Shown here one piece after another: positions 26,900 to 35,715 of a stretch of 64,000 nucleotides of DNA. The notes under the pieces are model-generated. The model saw nothing but the letters and a program-made list of their open reading frames with translations, ran no database searches and was not told the DNA's origin. The stretch comes from Marinomonas sp. MED121 (GTDB lineage Bacteria; Pseudomonadota; Gammaproteobacteria; Pseudomonadales; Marinomonadaceae). Position 1 is the stretch's first letter, and each line of letters starts with the position of its first letter. The stretch spans positions 1,167,079 to 1,231,078 of the forward strand of contig NZ_CH672429.1 in NCBI RefSeq assembly GCF_000153025.1, in the 5' to 3' direction. The position numbers and the translations under genes were made by a program.

Positions 26900-28007
26900 G
26901 ATTCTTAATCTAGATACAAATACCAGCGAGCAACAAGCTCTTAAGCCTTTGGAGCAAGCAAGACGTCAGCTCGAAATCTGTAATGCTTGTCGTTATTGTG
27001 AAACCTATTGCTCTGTTTTCCCAGCCGTTCACAGGGAAAGATCATTCTCCGATGAGAACTTAAAACAGCTCGCTAACCTGTGTCATAACTGTCGCGGTTG
27101 CTATTACGCTTGCCAATATACCGCCCCCCACGAATTTGACTTAAACCTGCCTCAGGCACTGGCTAAAGTCAGACAGGAAAGTTGGCAGGATAATGCTTAC
27201 CCAGCCGCCTTTGCCAAAGCGTTTCATAAGAGCGGAGCCGCCATTGGCGCAGCAGTCATTGTCGGTTTTGCAGCTCTACTGTGGCTAATTCAACTTATGG
27301 GCACCCATTCAACGACAGACTCACAAGCTAACTTCTATGACCTGTTGTCACACAACCTTATGGTGGCGCTCTTTATGCCAGCCTTTTTGCTGCCTTTGGT
27401 TAGCATCGCCTTTAGTGTTAGACGCTTCTGGCAAGACATAGATGCAGAGCCATTACGCTTAATCCATATTAAAGGGGCTTTTGCCTCAGCGGCGAAAATG
27501 AAAAACCTCGCCGCAGGTCATGGTGAGGGTTGTAATTACGAAGATGAAGACAGGTTTAGCCAAGCCCGTCGTTATTTTCATCAGGCGACCATGTATGGTT
27601 TTTTACTCTGTTTTGCAGCTACGAGTACGGCTACCCTGATGCACTATTTGCTTGCTATGGCCGCGCCCTACGATCTCACCTCTTTACCTAAAATACTGGG
27701 CATTATTGGCGGTATTTCACTGAGTATTGGTACTGCAGGACTAGCTTATTTAAAGCTAGAAGCGGATAAGTCTCTGGGGGATACACAAGTGTGGGGCGGC
27801 GAAATGGCTTTCGTACTTCTGCTCTTTTTTGTGAGCACCTCAGGCTTGGCCCTATATTGGTTTGGACAAAGCCCTTGGCTAGGGGAGCTTTTAGCCTTGC
27901 ATTTAGGCTGTGTGTTAGCCTTTTTCTTACTTATGCCCTACTCGAAAATGACCCATGGTTTTTATCGTCTCGCCGCGCTCATAAAAGAGGAACAAAACAA
28001 GGTATAA
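26886..28007 (+). CDS. tcuB: Tricarballylate utilisation iron-sulfur/heme protein
   Basis: A 373-residue membrane protein with two four-cysteine iron-sulfur motifs near the N-terminus, CNACRYCETYC and CHNCRGCYYAC (CxxCxxCxxxC type). About six hydrophobic segments with histidines suited to heme follow. TcuB reoxidises the TcuA flavin and passes electrons to the quinone pool. GAGG lies 8 nt before the ATG, inside tcuA. The gene ends at a strong bidirectional terminator. Confidence 0.85.
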   Translation: MQTIEILNLDTNTSEQQALKPLEQARRQLEICNACRYCETYCSVFPAVHRERSFSDENLKQLANLCHNCRGCYYACQYTAPHEFDLNLPQALAKVRQESWQDNAYPAAFAKAFHKSGAAIGAAVIVGFAALLWLIQLMGTHSTTDSQANFYDLLSHNLMVALFMPAFLLPLVSIAFSVRRFWQDIDAEPLRLIHIKGAFASAAKMKNLAAGHGEGCNYEDEDRFSQARRYFHQATMYGFLLCFAATSTATLMHYLLAMAAPYDLTSLPKILGIIGGISLSIGTAGLAYLKLEADKSLGDTQVWGGEMAFVLLLFFVSTSGLALYWFGQSPWLGELLALHLGCVLAFFLLMPYSKMTHGFYRLAALIKEEQNKV

Positions 28008-28016
28008 CCGAACCTT

Positions 28017-28047
28017 CGCTGAGCTCAAGATTGAGCTCAGCGTTTTT
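28017..28047. terminator. Strong terminator between convergent tcuB and lysR
   Basis: A perfect 12-bp stem (CGCTGAGCTCAA/TTGAGCTCAGCG) with a 2-base loop and five T residues on the plus side. On the minus side a run of A precedes and AAGG follows, so it acts mainly on tcuAB. Confidence 0.85.
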
Positions 28048-28053
28048 AATGGT

Positions 28054-28944
28054 TTAGGCCAGAATTTCCTGTTTGATCCAATCAATAAACTTCACCACAT
28101 CGGCTCTTTGGGACAAGTTCTTAGTACAGATAAGATGATAGTGATATTTGGCCCTTAAAGATTGTGGGAAAAGTCGAATTAAACGACCAGTTTTTAAGTC
28201 ATCCGCCGCCAGTACACTGCTGGCCATCGCCACCCCTTGCCCATCAATTGCGGCCTGCAATACCATGCTCGACATACTGAATCTAGGACCGTGTTTAAAA
28301 GCCTCTTTGTTTAACCCATTCTCTTCAATCCATTCAGCCCAACCGGGAAAGGACTTGTCCGCAGAACGCCGTTCTAAGTGCAATAAAGGATAATCACTTA
28401 GGGCTTCTAAACTGGCACACTGGGTCATCAGGTGAGGGCTACAAACAGGAAACAGCTCTTCATGGGAAAGCGCCTCAACATGCATCCCCTTCTCCTTGAT
28501 CGCGCCATAACGAATGGAAATATCCACATCATCATGGGCAAAATCGATGAGCCGAGTAGAGGCATCAATACGTAAATCAATATCAGGGTGCTTACGCCTA
28601 AATTGCTCTAATCGAGGCAATAACCATTTCGCCCCAAAAGAAGGGGCCACACTAATGGTAATGAGTTTTTGTTCACTGTAGGTTTGCGCTTTTGCTGCCG
28701 CATCGCCTAACAATTCAAACCCTTGTTCAATTAATGGAAGGCAGGCTCTACCCGCTTCAGTTAAGCGCACAGATTTATTTAAGCGCTTAAACAGTTCGAC
28801 TTCTAAGTGCGCTTCTAACAATTTAATTTGCTGACTAATCGCGCCTGTGGTGACACATAACTCATCTGCTGCTTTTTTAAGACTTTGATGCCGTCCAGCC
28901 GCTTCAAATGCCTGCATCGCTTTTAAAGGAGGTAAGCGTTTCAT
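28054..28944 (-). CDS. LysR-family regulator (GcvA-like)
   Basis: An N-terminal helix-turn-helix (ADELCVTTGAISQQIKLLE, about residues 22-40) and a substrate-binding domain typical of GcvA-type LysR proteins (WLLPRLEQFRRKHPDIDLRI). ATG 28944 has GGA at 8 nt; the open frame could start at a TTG at 28956. It lies between tcuB and the divergent prpF-like gene, so it probably adds local control, like TcuR in Salmonella. The effector is unknown. Confidence 0.8.
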   Translation of the reverse strand: MKRLPPLKAMQAFEAAGRHQSLKKAADELCVTTGAISQQIKLLEAHLEVELFKRLNKSVRLTEAGRACLPLIEQGFELLGDAAAKAQTYSEQKLITISVAPSFGAKWLLPRLEQFRRKHPDIDLRIDASTRLIDFAHDDVDISIRYGAIKEKGMHVEALSHEELFPVCSPHLMTQCASLEALSDYPLLHLERRSADKSFPGWAEWIEENGLNKEAFKHGPRFSMSSMVLQAAIDGQGVAMASSVLAADDLKTGRLIRLFPQSLRAKYHYHLICTKNLSQRADVVKFIDWIKQEILA

Positions 28945-29366
28945 CGTGTTTTCCAATTTTTCAGTTTAGTTATTCTATTATTTTTATCATCACCATTGGT
29001 ATAAATTATTTTTTTATTAAGCCTTATCATTCAAAGCACCATTTTATTTTATTTGAATTTTTACTAAACCAAAATTTCAAAACCGGATAATAAACAATCA
29101 TTAGAACTATGAAACATCAAAAATAAAAACTATTAAAACAAACACTTAATAAAAAAACCTTTCTTTTTAACACTAAAACCAAATCGCCGTATTTTTCACT
29201 TAATATATTAAGCTAATATTTCAGTGTAGTTTTTCTATATCAAATAGCTAAATCTTATCGTTTGTCAGTCCAAAGCCTCCACGTTACTTTAGCCAACATC
29301 AGCAAGACCTAAATTAAAAACAATATTTTGATTTAGAAAATCTAAACAATAAATCGAGGTTGTCTC
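28945..29366. other. AT-rich divergent promoter region between lysR and prpF-like gene
   Basis: No gene. A possible promoter for the prpF-like gene is TTGTCA (29262-29267), 17 bases, TACTTT (29285-29290). The -10 match is poor. I could not identify a convincing LysR T-N11-A box or a TctD repeat here. Confidence 0.35.
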
Positions 29367-30515
29367 ATGCAAACATCCATTCCCTGCACCATGATGCGTG
29401 GCGGCACGTCACGTGGACCTTATTTTTTGGCGAATGATTTACCTCGAGATTGGGAAACCCAAAAACAGGTTTTATTATCTGCGATGGGATCTTGCACAGG
29501 TCAACAAATTGACGGCATTGGCGGTGCCACCAGCTTAACCAGTAAAGCAGCAATTATTTCAGTTTCCGATAGTCCAGAGGCCGATATTGATTACCTGTTT
29601 GCACAAGTGTCTATCGATGATATGTCGGTAGATACTGCGCCATCTTGCGGTAACATCCTCTCTGGTGCGGCGCCTTTCGCCATAGAGTCCGGTTTAGTCC
29701 GAGCTCAATTAGGGGAGACCTTAGTCAGAGTACGCAATCTAAACACCAACTCTTTCATCCATGTGCTGGTACAAACCCCTGATGGTTTTGTTAATTATGA
29801 GGGTGAAACTCAAATTGATGGTGTTGAAGGCAGCGCCGCCCCCGTCATGCTCAACTTCTTGAATGTTGCAGGCACTAAAACAGGCAAGCTATTCCCTACA
29901 GGTCAACTAAAAGAAGTCATTTTAGGCGTCGAGGTTAGCTGCATTGATGCGGCTATGCCTATGGTGCTTATTCCTGCAACAAGTCTTGGGGTTAAGGGCG
30001 ATGAGTCAAAACAGACGCTAGATATGGATAAAAACTTGCTGGCCCGTATCGAAGCCATTCGCTTAATTACAGGTAAAAAAATGGGCTTAGGAGACGTCTC
30101 AGATCAAGTGATTCCCAAAGTCGGCCTGCTAAGTGCACCACAACAGGGTGGCAGTATTACTTCTCGCTATTTTGTCCCTCATAACTGTCATGCCAGCCAC
30201 TCTGCCACCGGTGCGATTTGTGTCAGTGTTTGCGCAGCCATTCCAGGCACAGTCGCCGAAGGCTTAACCCCCATTGGGCTCGATAGCAAACTTAATCGCT
30301 CGCTTGAAAGTAGAAGCAAAGGTGGCGATAAAGCGAAGCAAATCATTATTGAGCACCCAAGTGGCAGGATCACCATCGCCTTAAAGATGACACTTAATCA
30401 AGAGAATTCTGAGATTCATCAAGCAGGATTAGTGCGCACTGCCAGACGCTTATTTCGGGGAGATCTATATGTGCCAAGTCGCATCTGGACACCGTTAAAG
30501 CAGCAAGCCTCTTAA
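29367..30515 (+). CDS. PrpF-family isomerase, possible aconitate isomerase
   Basis: A 382-residue protein of the PrpF/oxalomesaconate tautomerase family. Marks are MMRGGTSRGPYFLA at the N-terminus, DGIGGATSLTSKAAI, and the catalytic-type cysteine in DTAPSCGNILSG (about residue 92). PrpF-family enzymes move a double bond in 2-methylaconitate or related acids. Next to TcuAB and a tricarboxylate carrier, interconversion of trans- and cis-aconitate is the most sensible role. A tautomerase on a related acid is the alternative. GAGG lies 7 nt before the ATG. Confidence 0.75.
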   Translation: MQTSIPCTMMRGGTSRGPYFLANDLPRDWETQKQVLLSAMGSCTGQQIDGIGGATSLTSKAAIISVSDSPEADIDYLFAQVSIDDMSVDTAPSCGNILSGAAPFAIESGLVRAQLGETLVRVRNLNTNSFIHVLVQTPDGFVNYEGETQIDGVEGSAAPVMLNFLNVAGTKTGKLFPTGQLKEVILGVEVSCIDAAMPMVLIPATSLGVKGDESKQTLDMDKNLLARIEAIRLITGKKMGLGDVSDQVIPKVGLLSAPQQGGSITSRYFVPHNCHASHSATGAICVSVCAAIPGTVAEGLTPIGLDSKLNRSLESRSKGGDKAKQIIIEHPSGRITIALKMTLNQENSEIHQAGLVRTARRLFRGDLYVPSRIWTPLKQQAS

Positions 30516-30555
30516 TCGGTTTGCTCATATAAATAAAACTAAAACCCGCAAGCTA

Positions 30556-30576
30556 TGACAGCTTGGTGACAGCTTG
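30556..30576. promoter_or_regulatory. Putative TctD operator 3
   Basis: Two exact direct repeats of TGACAGCTTG with an 11-bp period, identical to the copy at 24463-24483, about 105 bases upstream of tctC. Conservation of 21-22 bases between two non-coding sites 6 kb apart is strong evidence for a common regulator. Confidence 0.75.
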
Positions 30577-30680
30577 TCTTCCTAAGGTACACCTAAGGCA
30601 ATCCTTAAATAGTAATAAAAAAAGTAAATCCGATTGGCTCGCCAATCACCCTTAATACAAAAATAATTATGAGGCTTACA

Positions 30681-31787
30681 ATGAGTTTTCAACCTAAAAA
30701 ACACGCAATCACACGATTGATGCAAGGCATCATCACGGGCGCAAGTATTGTACTTGCGACACTTTCAATCCCCGCACAGGCAACTGACTTTAGTGGCGAA
30801 CGTGTTGAATGGATTATTCCTTTTAAAGAAGGGGGCGGCTCAGACACTTGGGCACGTTTCTACGCGCCTATGATTTCACAAAACCTACCGGGACAGCCTG
30901 TGGTTGTGGTGAAAAACATTCCTGGCGGTGGTTCAACAAAAGGGGCTAACCAATTCCAACGTCGTGCCAAAAGTAATGGACTTAATGTTCTCGGTACCTC
31001 AGGCTCAACGCAATTCCCTTATCTATTAGGTGATCGTCGCGTTAAATACGAATACCAAGACTGGCATGCCGTTCTTGCTACACCAACAGGCGGTGTCTTC
31101 TATGCTAACGCTGAACTTGGCATAAACTCAGCGAAGGACCTAGTCAAACTAAGAAACCAAGAACTTAAATATGGTAGCCAAGGTGCAACCTCATTAGACC
31201 TAGTACCGCTACTCGCTTTAGACATGTTAGACATAGATGTAAAAGCGATCTTTGGTATGAAAGGCCGTGGCGCGGGTCGTCTTGCTTTTGAACGTGGTGA
31301 AGTCAACATCGATTACCAAACCAGTGCCGCTTACCTGAAAAAAGTGACACCTCTGGTAAAAGAAGGCAAAGCCATCCCTATCATGACTTGGGGTATTTTG
31401 GCTGAAGACGGTAGCTTACAAAGAGACCCGACTTTCCCTGATCTCCCTCACTTTGCAGAAGTCTATGAAATGATTCATGGTGAAGCCCCGTCTGGTACTG
31501 ACTTTAAAGTTTGGAAAGCTTTCTTTGTCGCAGGTTTTGCCGCTCAAAAAGGTATCTTCTTACCCAAAGGCACCTCAGAAGAAGTGATTGAAACTTGGCA
31601 AAATGCCATTGCTAAAACCGTTGAATCAGACGAGTTTAAGAGCCGCTCTGAAAAGGTGTTAGGCCTTTACCCACAAGCTATCTATGGCGATGCTACCAGT
31701 GCCTTTAACACTGCACTTTCTATCTCAGATGCAGATAAAGAGTGGGTCCGCAGTTGGTTGACGCAAAAGTATAACGTACGCTTTTAA
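30681..31787 (+). CDS. tctC: Tripartite tricarboxylate transporter binding protein
   Basis: A Bug/TctC-family periplasmic protein of about 368 residues. A signal peptide (GIITGASIVLATLSIPAQA) is followed by VEWIIPFKEGGGSDTWARF, the first ligand loop, and LGTSGSTQFPYLLGD. It delivers citrate-like acids to TctAB. ATG 30681 has GAGG at 6 nt and is preferred over 30669. A TctD-type operator lies upstream and a stem-loop lies between it and tctAB. Confidence 0.9.
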   Translation: MSFQPKKHAITRLMQGIITGASIVLATLSIPAQATDFSGERVEWIIPFKEGGGSDTWARFYAPMISQNLPGQPVVVVKNIPGGGSTKGANQFQRRAKSNGLNVLGTSGSTQFPYLLGDRRVKYEYQDWHAVLATPTGGVFYANAELGINSAKDLVKLRNQELKYGSQGATSLDLVPLLALDMLDIDVKAIFGMKGRGAGRLAFERGEVNIDYQTSAAYLKKVTPLVKEGKAIPIMTWGILAEDGSLQRDPTFPDLPHFAEVYEMIHGEAPSGTDFKVWKAFFVAGFAAQKGIFLPKGTSEEVIETWQNAIAKTVESDEFKSRSEKVLGLYPQAIYGDATSAFNTALSISDADKEWVRSWLTQKYNVRF

Positions 31788-31818
31788 TCCCTCACTATCT
31801 TTACCCTTTCACTTTGAT

Positions 31819-31840
31819 AAGCCCTGTTATCAGGGCTTTG
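31819..31840 (+). terminator. Stem-loop between tctC and tctAB
   Basis: AAGCCCTG, TTAT loop, CAGGGCTT, then TG. It lies 32 bases after the tctC stop and 100 before tctAB. It is probably a partial terminator that keeps binding protein in excess, matching the phnD-phnC arrangement. Confidence 0.6.
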
Positions 31841-31937
31841 ACAAGCTCACTTATCGGAGAGCGCACATGCCTCACCTAACCCACACCTGTGGCAAAAAAA
31901 TAGTTCGCCATTTAATTACTCTAAGAGGCTTGAGCGC

Positions 31938-34007
31938 ATGATTGATGCATTCTTAATCGCCCTGCAAACCATACTCACGGGCACTCATCTTTTATACCTT
32001 TCTGGCGGCGTTTTACTGGGTCTGGCCATTGGTATTTTTCCAGGTTTAGGTGGCATAGCAGGCCTCTCTCTCCTATTACCTTTTTTATTCGGAATGGAAC
32101 CCGTTTCGGCCCTTGCCATGTTAATTGGTTTGGTGGCGGTTATTCCCACCTCTGATACTTTCACCTCAGTATTAATGGGTATCCCAGGCTCAAGTGGTTC
32201 TCAAGCCACTGTATTAGATGGGTTTCCTATGGCCAAAAAAGGCCAAGCGGCCAGAGCCTTATCGGCGGCTTTTTCTGCCTCTTTGTTCGGTGGTTTATTT
32301 GGCGCCTTAGTGCTCACCTTATTTGTTCTGATTGCTCGCCCTGTCATCTTAGCCTTTGGCTCAGCTGAGCTCTTTATGCTGACTTTACTCGGACTTAGTA
32401 TGGTGGGTGTGCTGGCGGGTAATAGTCTGGTTAAAGGCTTAAGCGCCTGCGGCATTGGCCTGCTGTTTGGCAGCATAGGTGGCGCTCCTGCGACCGGTGA
32501 ATATCGCATGAGTTTTGATAACAACTACCTAATGGATGGCATTCCGTTAGTGGTAGTGGGCCTAGGTATTTTTGCTATTCCTGAGATTATTGACCTATTA
32601 AGACAGAACCGTCCTATTGCTGAAGCCTCAAAACTAGGCAGTGGCTGGGTTGAAGGGGTCACAGACCTAGTTCGAAACAAATGGCTGGCAATTCGTTGTG
32701 CTGTTATCGGCTGTATTGTGGGTGCTTTACCAGGCCTTGGTGGTAGCGTTGTCGATTGGATCGCTTATGGTCATGCGGTTCAAACCTCAAAAGACAAATC
32801 AGAATTTGGTAAGGGTGATGTGCGTGGTGTCATAGCGCCAGAATCGTCCAATAACGCCAAAGAAGGCGGTGGCCTTATCCCTACCCTACTCTTTGGTATT
32901 CCAGGCTCTGGCAGTATGGCGGTATTTTTGGGTGGCATGGTATTGATCGGCCTTGAACCCGGCCCAGCTATGGTCAGCACAGATTTAGACATCACCTACA
33001 CCATTGTCTGGTCTCTTGCGATGGCAAATGTGATTGGTGCTGGCGCTTGTTTAATCCTATCCAAATGGGTCGCCAAGCTCACCACCATACCTTATGCCCT
33101 AATGGCCCCTTTTATGATCATGGTGATCTGCTTTGCCGCTTTCCAAGCGACTCGTGATCTTGGTGATTTGATGGCGCTACTAGGCATTGGTTTATTAGGC
33201 ATTTTAATGAAGCGTTTTGGCTGGCCAAGACCTGCTTTCTTAATCGGCTTTGTACTCGCTGGCGGTATGGAAACCTATTTATATCAAGCGGTACAGTTTG
33301 ATGGTTGGGGCTTCCTACTTAAGCCGGGCGTTATCATCATTGGCATCATGACGGCGGTTTCGATTTACTTTGCCACAAGACATGCAAGTAACTCTGATAC
33401 TAACAATGAGTCAGATGATACTAATGGCGCTGACGACTTCGATAACGCTGACGGCTCTGCAACGAAAAACTTTGAAAGCAATGAGAAAGACAAGCTAGTC
33501 CAAGCATCAGCTAAGACTCAGTACTCCATTCGCCCACAGGTGGTGTTTGCCACTGCAGTTTGTCTGACCTTTGCCTATGGTTTGTATGACTCTTTACAGC
33601 AATCCTTTTTAGGGGGCGTGTTTACCGCAGGTTTATCCGCTCTCATGCTCATACTGTCAGGCACGGTACTTTATAAGCTCGTCACTCATAAACCTGATGA
33701 TCCGGTGAACTTTGATAATGAAATCGTAGCCGGCTACAAAGGCGATCAAAGTGTTGCCAGCTTGATGCATTACATCTATTGGTTGGTTGGTCTTATTCTT
33801 GGTTGTTTTGTCCTTGGCTACCTCATTTCCATCAGCCTCTTTTTTATTGCCTTCTTGGTCTTAAAAGCCCGTACTTCTTTTATTAAAACCGCCTCTCTCA
33901 CCATGAGTGCCGTTTTATTCTTAAGTGTTTTATCCCATGTCATGGTGTTAGATCTTCCCCGTGGCCTGCTACAAGACCTAGTTCAACTTCCCTGGCCAAT
34001 TGGCTAG
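31938..34007 (+). CDS. tctA: Fused TctA-TctB tricarboxylate transporter membrane protein
   Basis: A 689-residue protein. Residues 1-500 are TctA, with GIFPGLGGIAGLSLLLPFLF near the start and GALPGLGGSVVDWIAYGHA and FGIPGSGSMAVFLGGM further on, the repeated PGLGG/PGSG signatures. A 35-residue polar linker (rich in N, D and S) joins a TctB domain (about 530-689) with four hydrophobic segments. TctA and TctB are usually separate genes of about 500 and 150 codons. The fusion fixes their ratio. It imports tricarboxylates with TctC at the inner membrane. Confidence 0.9.
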   Translation: MIDAFLIALQTILTGTHLLYLSGGVLLGLAIGIFPGLGGIAGLSLLLPFLFGMEPVSALAMLIGLVAVIPTSDTFTSVLMGIPGSSGSQATVLDGFPMAKKGQAARALSAAFSASLFGGLFGALVLTLFVLIARPVILAFGSAELFMLTLLGLSMVGVLAGNSLVKGLSACGIGLLFGSIGGAPATGEYRMSFDNNYLMDGIPLVVVGLGIFAIPEIIDLLRQNRPIAEASKLGSGWVEGVTDLVRNKWLAIRCAVIGCIVGALPGLGGSVVDWIAYGHAVQTSKDKSEFGKGDVRGVIAPESSNNAKEGGGLIPTLLFGIPGSGSMAVFLGGMVLIGLEPGPAMVSTDLDITYTIVWSLAMANVIGAGACLILSKWVAKLTTIPYALMAPFMIMVICFAAFQATRDLGDLMALLGIGLLGILMKRFGWPRPAFLIGFVLAGGMETYLYQAVQFDGWGFLLKPGVIIIGIMTAVSIYFATRHASNSDTNNESDDTNGADDFDNADGSATKNFESNEKDKLVQASAKTQYSIRPQVVFATAVCLTFAYGLYDSLQQSFLGGVFTAGLSALMLILSGTVLYKLVTHKPDDPVNFDNEIVAGYKGDQSVASLMHYIYWLVGLILGCFVLGYLISISLFFIAFLVLKARTSFIKTASLTMSAVLFLSVLSHVMVLDLPRGLLQDLVQLPWPIG

Positions 34008-34030
34008 GGAGTTTTCTCGCGGAGATTTTT

Positions 34031-34888
34031 ATGATTACCCCAAAATCCTTATTAATGCCCTTGTCCACCAGTGGTCATATTAGTGAACGTCTTGAAGGCG
34101 CCCTTTCTGTTGCTAACTACTTTGATGGCCATTTAGAAGTGCTGCATGCCCAAGTGAGCCCGAGACAATTTATTCCAGAAGGCGCTATCGGCATCCCTAC
34201 CAAGCTAGTACGAGAATTAGAGTCGCTGGCGGGTAAGTTTTCTCAGTCTGAATCACAAACACTGCAGACAGAATTTGCTAAATTATGTCGCAAGCTAGAT
34301 ATCAAGCTAAGTGAGCAAGCTTCAAGTAGAAATACCACAGCCCACTGGGTCGAAGTAAATGGTTTACGCAGTGAGCTAGTTGCAGAAAAAGGCAAGGTAT
34401 CAGACCTTGTCATTATTCCTCAGTCTAAGTCAGGTAAGTCTACGGCCACCTTTGAAGCTGCCATTATGCGTAGCGGAAAGCCTGTTTTGCTGGTCCCAAG
34501 AACCATGACCCAATTTAAAGCGGATAAGGTTTTGATCGCTTGGAATGCCAGCACAGAAGTAGCCCGAGCAATCAGCCATGCTCTGCCCATTCTAAAAAGG
34601 GCCCAGCAAGTCATTATCACCACCAGCACTCGAAAAGGGTATCGTCAACCAAGCCCGAATGAGCTGGCGAATTATCTGAAAAGCCATGGCATCAATAGCA
34701 TTATTGAGCAGTTTGATAATAAGCACAGCGCCACGGGGGAAGCCTTGATGAATTTCGCTAAAAACCATCAAAGCCAACTCATCATAATGGGCGCCTACAC
34801 AAGACGACGTGTGCGTGAACAAATCTTTGGCGGTGTGACTCGTCATATGCTGGCCAAGTCTGATCTTCCCATTTTTATGATGCACTAA
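34031..34888 (+). CDS. Tandem universal stress protein
   Basis: 285 residues with two Usp-like halves. The second (about 155-285) is clearest: KVLIAWNASTEVARAISHAL followed by LIIMGAYTRRRVREQIFGGV and a C-terminal LPIFMMH, the ATP-binding G-x2-G-x9-G-type region. It starts 23 bases after tctAB and is probably in the same operon. Usp proteins beside transporters often modulate them, but this is inference. Confidence 0.8.
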   Translation: MITPKSLLMPLSTSGHISERLEGALSVANYFDGHLEVLHAQVSPRQFIPEGAIGIPTKLVRELESLAGKFSQSESQTLQTEFAKLCRKLDIKLSEQASSRNTTAHWVEVNGLRSELVAEKGKVSDLVIIPQSKSGKSTATFEAAIMRSGKPVLLVPRTMTQFKADKVLIAWNASTEVARAISHALPILKRAQQVIITTSTRKGYRQPSPNELANYLKSHGINSIIEQFDNKHSATGEALMNFAKNHQSQLIIMGAYTRRRVREQIFGGVTRHMLAKSDLPIFMMH

Positions 34889-35099
34889 AAGCAGTAATCA
34901 TTATTTCCTATAAATTAATACCGAAAATCCCAGATGAGATTAGCGACAGCGGCCTGTTACCCCCTGTCGTTAACCTATTTCAAAGTACTAAAAGCAAGCA
35001 TGAGTTTATGTAATTTAAGACAAGATGAAGAGATGCGGCAAATAACTGATAGCAGCTATTTTAAAGGGCTGCATCACTGAAAAAGTGACATTAAAAGAG

Positions 35100-35579
35100 T
35101 TACATTGAAGAAGGGTAAAGTTTGCACAGTTTATCCAGCATGAAATAAGCTTCTTTTACCATGGCAGGATAATCATAGGGGGAAAGCTCCGAACCATCAT
35201 GGCTTCTTAGGCCAAAGTCGACTTTTAAGCTCAACTTAGCGCTATAACAAGCATCAAGGTCATGTTTTTTTTCCACTAAAACAACTTCAAGGGCAGATTT
35301 GAGTGTTTGCGCTTTAAAAAAATCTTCGCCCACTTTGGCAAAACCTTGAGACATGATGTCATCCATGGCCAAATCGAGCTGCGACACTGCCCCATAAGCT
35401 TGCTCATAATCTTGCGCGCTTTGCAGTAAACGTAAGGTATTGATGACCTCTGTAATGGTATTAAGATGACTTTGATCGACCCTAGTCTCAGCGTTATCAG
35501 TCTGGCTAATTGCAAATACTGACGATGTCAGTATTAGACAATTTGCCATGATAAACACCATTACACACTTTAAGAACAT
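35100..35579 (-). CDS. Secreted hypothetical protein, 159 aa
   Basis: A signal peptide (FIMANCLILTSSVFA) precedes a helical domain with two cysteines in the second half (DACYSAKL and LDKLCKLY) that could form a disulfide in the periplasm. Family not recognised. It stands alone between the Usp gene and the permease gene. Confidence 0.55.
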   Translation of the reverse strand: MFLKCVMVFIMANCLILTSSVFAISQTDNAETRVDQSHLNTITEVINTLRLLQSAQDYEQAYGAVSQLDLAMDDIMSQGFAKVGEDFFKAQTLKSALEVVLVEKKHDLDACYSAKLSLKVDFGLRSHDGSELSPYDYPAMVKEAYFMLDKLCKLYPSSM

Positions 35580-35715
35580 TAACTCGGGCCTACTAAAAAC
35601 TTAATACTCACAATCTTAAAGGGATTCAGCGAATAAAGGTATCTATTATGATTTAAACCGCCTCTTGCTAAACCCTTGTTGAATCTTGGATGAAGGGCTT
35701 AACTAGGGCTTTTGC

